Assembly (NCBI GenBank): GCA_021795795.1
Contig: JAJYPA010000287.1
Span: 1-9,774 of the forward strand
Source of the DNA: Pseudomonadota bacterium
Lineage (GTDB): Bacteria > Pseudomonadota > Gammaproteobacteria > Halothiobacillales > Halothiobacillaceae
Reading direction: 5' to 3'
DNA: 9,774 nt
In this document: one piece after another, positions 7,207 to 9,774 of the stretch
How positions within the stretch are numbered: the stretch's first letter is position 1
Layout: the number at the start of each line of letters is the position of its first letter
Notes under the pieces: model-generated
Seen by the model: the letters and a program-made list of their open reading frames with translations, nothing else
Databases searched by the model: none
Told to the model about the DNA's origin: nothing
Made by a program: the position numbers and the translations under genes

Positions 7207-7234
7207 AACTCACGGATGCGTTTTTCAACATCCG
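7204..7234 (-). terminator. Possible rho-independent terminator after the export lipoprotein gene
   Basis: On the minus strand CGGATG (7234-7229) pairs with CATCCG (7218-7213), and a T-G wobble at 7228/7219 extends the stem to seven pairs around an 8-nt A-rich loop. After TGAG comes TTTTT (7208-7204). The hairpin starts about 47 nt past the stop of the bexD/wza-like gene. The stem is short and the T-run is offset by 4 nt, so termination may be partial. If it works, the cassette needs its own promoter within 7082-7203, where I see only a weak candidate (TTGCGT at 7146-7151 and TATATC at 7125-7130, 15-bp spacer). Confidence 0.4.
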
Positions 7235-7281
7235 ATTAAGGCTTGGCGATCTAGGCTAGAGGCTTGGGAAAGTCAAACCTT

Positions 7282-8463
7282 TTACTTGCCTGCAGAAACA
7301 GCCACCACACGATCAATCGAGTAAATAGATGAGGTAATAATCGTCAAAAACTTCTGGAACTCAGCCGCTGGCGCATTGGCAACATAAAGCACATCCTTGT
7401 TTTTCATCGGGAAGTTTTGTGCCATCAATAACGCTGCAGGATCGATCAGGTTAAGCTGATAAACAACTGGCACCTCGCCATTTTCCAAATGTGGCGCATG
7501 TTTCGCGTATTTGCCCAGCACACTGGGTTGCTCGAAGCGGAACACAAACACCGCACGAGCGTCAGCGCGGTTATCCAAGAGCCCACCGGCACGCCCCAAT
7601 GCCTGTGCTAGCGAAATACCCTGTGCTTCAAAATTCAATTCGTCATTTTTAGCAACCGCACCCAGTACAGTCAGGCTCATCGGCTTATTGAGCACGGTGA
7701 TCACATCATTTGGCGCCAAGGCAATGTTTTGAGTCGGGTTATCAATTACTTGGCGCAAAGGCACCGACAAAACCTCTTTGCCCCGCGTAATCTGAACTGT
7801 TTCTTTATCAACAGGATCCCGTGCGCCACCCGCCGCAGCCAAAGCATCCAGCAAGTGCAATCCCGCCGCGGTCAAAGGCATACGAATACTTTGTTGCACA
7901 TCGCCAACCACTGTCACCATAGCGCTCGCGTTACTGGGCACCTGCACAAGCACTTGCGGATCATTTGCCAATCCTTTTAACGCCTTGCGTATACGCGCGG
8001 ACACCTGTTGTGGCGAGTAGCCCGCAACTTTTATGGTGCCAGCAAAAGGTATCGAAATAGTTCCATCCGCACTGACCCGTTGAGATGGGAAGGTCACATT
8101 ACCCGCACTGGAACTCATTCCACCGGTCACACTCGCCAAGCCAGAGGTAAAAAGCACAGGTGGCGGCGCCTCCCAAACGGCCACATTCAATTCATCACCG
8201 GGCCCAATCACATAGTTCGGCCGCGGGGCGGGCGTCAACCCCAAGGCAAAGTTATCGTGTTTTTGCGCTACCGCCAGCATCTGATTGATTTGTGCATCGA
8301 TAGGCAGCAATAAAATTGGAGCATTTGGTTGCTGATTCAAGCTGGTGACATCAGCTGAAGAGGGGCCATCACGCATCATCCAACCGGGAGTCGATGCACA
8401 GCCGGAGAGTGATCCTACGATACCCAAGAGAAACACGGAACGAGGAAAATTAATTAGAAACAT
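7282..8463 (-). CDS. Polysaccharide export outer-membrane lipoprotein (BexD/CtrA/Wza family)
   Basis: This 393-residue lipoprotein forms the outer-membrane channel of a capsule or exopolysaccharide exporter. The N-terminus has a signal peptide and an LSGC lipobox (C22 lipidated; Ala at +2 favours outer-membrane sorting). The Poly_export domain starts at YVIGPGDELNVAVWE (84-98) and includes the hallmark VSADGTISIPFAGTIKVAGYS (130-150) and NDPQVLVQV (167-175). SLBB-type beta-grasp repeats follow at about 182-255 and 263-365. The C-terminal segment after about 370 should be the membrane-spanning amphipathic helix region. Length matches BexD/CtrA (about 390) better than KpsD (about 558). The insert after VWEAPPPVLF also fits that group, as I recall it. 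That suits the kpsS-like gene downstream and points to ABC-type export, but the ABC genes are not in the window. The ATG at 8463 has only a weak GAAG-type ribosome-binding site. Confidence 0.93.
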   Translation of the reverse strand: MFLINFPRSVFLLGIVGSLSGCASTPGWMMRDGPSSADVTSLNQQPNAPILLLPIDAQINQMLAVAQKHDNFALGLTPAPRPNYVIGPGDELNVAVWEAPPPVLFTSGLASVTGGMSSSAGNVTFPSQRVSADGTISIPFAGTIKVAGYSPQQVSARIRKALKGLANDPQVLVQVPSNASAMVTVVGDVQQSIRMPLTAAGLHLLDALAAAGGARDPVDKETVQITRGKEVLSVPLRQVIDNPTQNIALAPNDVITVLNKPMSLTVLGAVAKNDELNFEAQGISLAQALGRAGGLLDNRADARAVFVFRFEQPSVLGKYAKHAPHLENGEVPVVYQLNLIDPAALLMAQNFPMKNKDVLYVANAPAAEFQKFLTIITSSIYSIDRVVAVSAGK

Positions 8464-8908
8464 TTTGTTATGTCTTCAGAAGGTAAGTTAAGCAACCTGA
8501 TTTTCACACGCTGGTGACAAGAAAATTTTTCCAAGCATACCGAAATCCTTCAATCTCTGGGGGGTTTTTCGCGTTATCAACACAAACTTCGATAATTAGA
8601 CGCTTTTATCGTAATGCGCACGAAAAAACAAGAGGACCGGTTGTTAAGCCATGTCGGCGCGATGAGCAGCACAACACTTTCCATGAAAGCCTGCTGCATG
8701 CAAGAGATAACAGTGAAGCAAGCGAATAGTGAGGCCAAGTAAGAACAAACTCATACAAAAGATCGTTGGGATACTGCAGCACCCACGACAAACAGCGCCT
8801 TGATGATGCCCGAGATTCTCGGCTTGCGGTCGTGAATAAAACTGGTTGCAAGGAAGGACAATAATGTGCATATTCTACCAACATCTTATTCCACATATTC
8901 AGTGAATC
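8464..8908. other. Divergent intergenic region between the export lipoprotein and rmlC
   Basis: These 445 bp lie between two genes that diverge, so promoters for both must be here or come from outside. I see no credible gene: the minus-strand frames that stay open (up to 104 codons) overlap each other, show no domain, and would read through the rmlC promoter and its start. Visible structure includes TTATC (8574-8578), GATAA (8591-8595) and TTATC (8606-8610), a CGATAA/TTATCG hairpin (8590-8611), and a 13-bp palindrome CCGAGA-T-TCTCGG (8810-8822). There is a G6-T5 run at 8559-8569. I find no convincing -35/-10 pair for the minus-strand gene and no JUMPstart/ops element. Confidence 0.6.
8846..8874 (+). 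promoter_or_regulatory. Candidate sigma-70 promoter of rmlC
   Basis: TTGCAA (8846-8851) and CATATT (8869-8874) are separated by 17 bp, each matching four of six consensus bases. Transcription would start near 8881, about 28 nt before the rmlC ATG. Spacing and position are good and the hexamers are mediocre. Confidence 0.4.
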
Positions 8909-9463
8909 ATGATATTGCACCCAACCAAGCTCAATGGCACCCTCCTATTCCAACCTAAAGTTTTTGGTGATGAGCGAGGGTTTTTTATGGAAACCTGGAA
9001 CGCCCAACGCTACCGGGAATTTGGTCTCGATCAGGCCTTTGTGCAGGATAATCTTTCACGTTCTCGTCGAGGCGTGCTGCGAGGATTGCACTTTCAAAAA
9101 CCCGACCCGCAGGGCAAGTTAGTCTATGTGCTCGAAGGCGAAGTGTTTGATGTAGCCGTCGATATTCGGCGCGGTTCGCCCACCTTCGGTCAATGGGAAG
9201 AACACACCCTTTCCGCAGATAATAAACTGCAATTTTATATTCCAGCAGGGTTCGCCCATGGGTTTTGTGTCACCAGCGAAACCGCGTTGTTTGCCTACAA
9301 GTGTACCGAGTTATATCACCCCGCAAGTGAGGGCTGCGTTGCCTGGAACGACCCCGATTTAAACATCCCCTGGCCGATAGAGCAGCCCGAGCTTTCAACT
9401 AAAGATGCCAAGGGCATTAATTTGGCCGACTACCCGATCGACAAACTGCCCGAGTTTGAATAA
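8909..9463 (+). CDS. rmlC: dTDP-4-dehydrorhamnose 3,5-epimerase
   Basis: RmlC/RfbC converts dTDP-4-keto-6-deoxy-D-glucose to dTDP-4-keto-L-rhamnose in the cytoplasm, the third step of dTDP-L-rhamnose synthesis. The 184-residue length is typical. Cupin-fold signatures are ERGFFMETW (22-30), LRGLHFQ (58-64) with the catalytic base H61, K70 in QGKLVYV, GEVFDVAVDIRRGS (77-90) with D81 and D85, IPAGFAHGFCV (111-121), and the aromatic acid/base candidates Y130 and Y136 in AYKCTELY. All expected active-site positions look intact. The ATG at 8909 has only a weak AGTGAA-type ribosome-binding site, but no better start exists and the N-terminus aligns with the family. It diverges from the export lipoprotein gene and is followed 46 nt later by rmlD. 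The rhamnose it helps make probably enters the capsule or O-chain of this locus. Confidence 0.96.
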   Translation: MILHPTKLNGTLLFQPKVFGDERGFFMETWNAQRYREFGLDQAFVQDNLSRSRRGVLRGLHFQKPDPQGKLVYVLEGEVFDVAVDIRRGSPTFGQWEEHTLSADNKLQFYIPAGFAHGFCVTSETALFAYKCTELYHPASEGCVAWNDPDLNIPWPIEQPELSTKDAKGINLADYPIDKLPEFE

Positions 9464-9496
9464 ACCATTGTCACATTCCGTACATTTTTAAATCCA

Positions 9497-9502
9497 TATA
9501 AT
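9497..9502 (+). promoter_or_regulatory. Consensus TATAAT placed to give a leaderless rmlD transcript
   Basis: A perfect TATAAT ends 7 nt before the A of the rmlD ATG, the distance expected between a -10 hexamer and +1. No Shine-Dalgarno lies between. The hexamer 17 bp upstream of it is CATTCC, a poor -35, so the promoter is uncertain and rmlD may instead be read from the rmlC transcript. Confidence 0.35.
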
Positions 9503-9509
9503 AGCCACC

Positions 9510-9774
9510 ATGAAAACTTCGCCATTTACCAGCCTCATCCTAGGCGATCAAGGTCAAGTCGCTTATGAACTCAAACGCGAGTTAGCCACATTGGGGCGCG
9601 TCATCACACTGAGTAGAAATACTCAGCCCTTGGCCATTGATCTGGCTGAACAGACCGATTTTGCATCGCTGCTCAAACAAACCAAACCAGACTGCATTAT
9701 TAATGCCGCCGCCTACACTGCCGTCGATAAAGCCGAGCAGGAATCGGAACTGGCTCAGCGCATCAATGCCAAGG
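9510..9774 (+). CDS. rmlD: dTDP-4-dehydrorhamnose reductase, 5' part (runs off the window)
   Basis: The first 88 codons encode the N-terminus of RmlD/RfbD, the NAD(P)H-dependent SDR that reduces dTDP-4-keto-L-rhamnose to dTDP-L-rhamnose, the last step of the pathway. The nucleotide-binding motif appears as LILGDQGQVAYEL (9-21), where GDQGQV replaces the more usual GxxGQVG. The diagnostic block INAAAYTAVDKAE (64-76) follows at the right place. The catalytic YxxxK lies beyond the window end, so completeness cannot be judged. The ATG at 9510 is the only sensible start, because it places the first Rossmann strand at residues 8-12; there is no ribosome-binding site. The gap to rmlC is 46 nt on the same strand. 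The order rmlC-rmlD suggests that the remaining rml genes lie downstream or elsewhere. Confidence 0.93.
   Translation, partial: MKTSPFTSLILGDQGQVAYELKRELATLGRVITLSRNTQPLAIDLAEQTDFASLLKQTKPDCIINAAAYTAVDKAEQESELAQRINAK

Noticed and set aside
7240..7267. AGGCTNG direct repeats (aggcttgg, aggctag, aggcttgg)
   Set aside because: Only three short, unevenly spaced copies; not enough to call a repeat array or binding site.
7136..7324. Plus-strand 62-codon frame with an AGGGA element upstream
   Set aside because: It overlaps the end of the export lipoprotein gene and is filled by the 47-bp dyad and the terminator-like hairpin. I recognise no domain. A small gene cannot be fully excluded, but the structure explains the stretch better.
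8822..8835. Possible JUMPstart/ops element (GCTTGCGGTCGTG resembles GGCGGTAGCGTG)
   Set aside because: It lacks the core GGCGGTAG sequence; the match is too incomplete.
8606..8920. Minus-strand 104-codon open frame, overlapping a 75-codon frame in the divergent intergenic region
   Set aside because: It would cover the rmlC promoter and start codon, is rich in Cys, Ser and Arg without domain pattern, and has no convincing ribosome-binding site.

Overview
The window looks like a proteobacterial chromosome (beta or gamma; base composition close to balanced by eye). The evidence is a Sec-exported PstS behind a classical Pho box, an LpxL-type acyltransferase, an outer-membrane lipoprotein of the capsule exporter family and rml genes. 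I cannot fix the genus from sequence alone. Nearly all of the window is a cell-surface polysaccharide locus that ends next to the start of a phosphate-uptake locus.

Layout. Positions 19-1059 (minus) hold pstS, with a tandem Pho box and a -10 hexamer just upstream at 1125-1180. Positions 1237-7048 (minus) hold five tightly packed genes. In transcription order they are a FemAB/BioF2-like GNAT protein, an extended SDR, a KpsS-like capsule glycosyltransferase, a complete cytochrome P450 and an LpxL/HtrB-family acyltransferase. Junctions are 18 or 0 nt, an 8-nt overlap, 5 nt and 7 nt, so they are almost certainly co-transcribed and partly translationally coupled. A 200-bp structured gap (a 33-bp perfect inverted repeat, a 47-bp imperfect dyad and a terminator-like hairpin) separates them from a BexD/CtrA/Wza-type export lipoprotein at 7282-8463 (minus). 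A 445-bp divergent intergenic region follows. Then rmlC (8909-9463, plus) and the first 88 codons of rmlD (from 9510, plus, cut by the window end) supply dTDP-L-rhamnose synthesis.

How the genes may work together. The outer-membrane lipoprotein is closest in length and layout to the BexD/CtrA group used with ABC-transporter-dependent capsules. KpsS-type enzymes build the beta-Kdo linker on a lysophospholipid in those systems. rmlC and rmlD would feed rhamnose to the glycan. The P450, the SDR, the acyltransferase and the GNAT protein are not standard parts of that machinery. Their tight coupling to the kpsS-like gene suggests a dedicated module that modifies a lipid anchor or glycolipid: oxidation by the P450, redox or epimerisation by the SDR, acylation by the LpxL-like enzyme, and N-acyl or aminoacyl transfer by the GNAT protein. 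That is inference; no gene here proves the product. This P450/KpsS-like/acyltransferase cassette is the best candidate for an undescribed system in the window.
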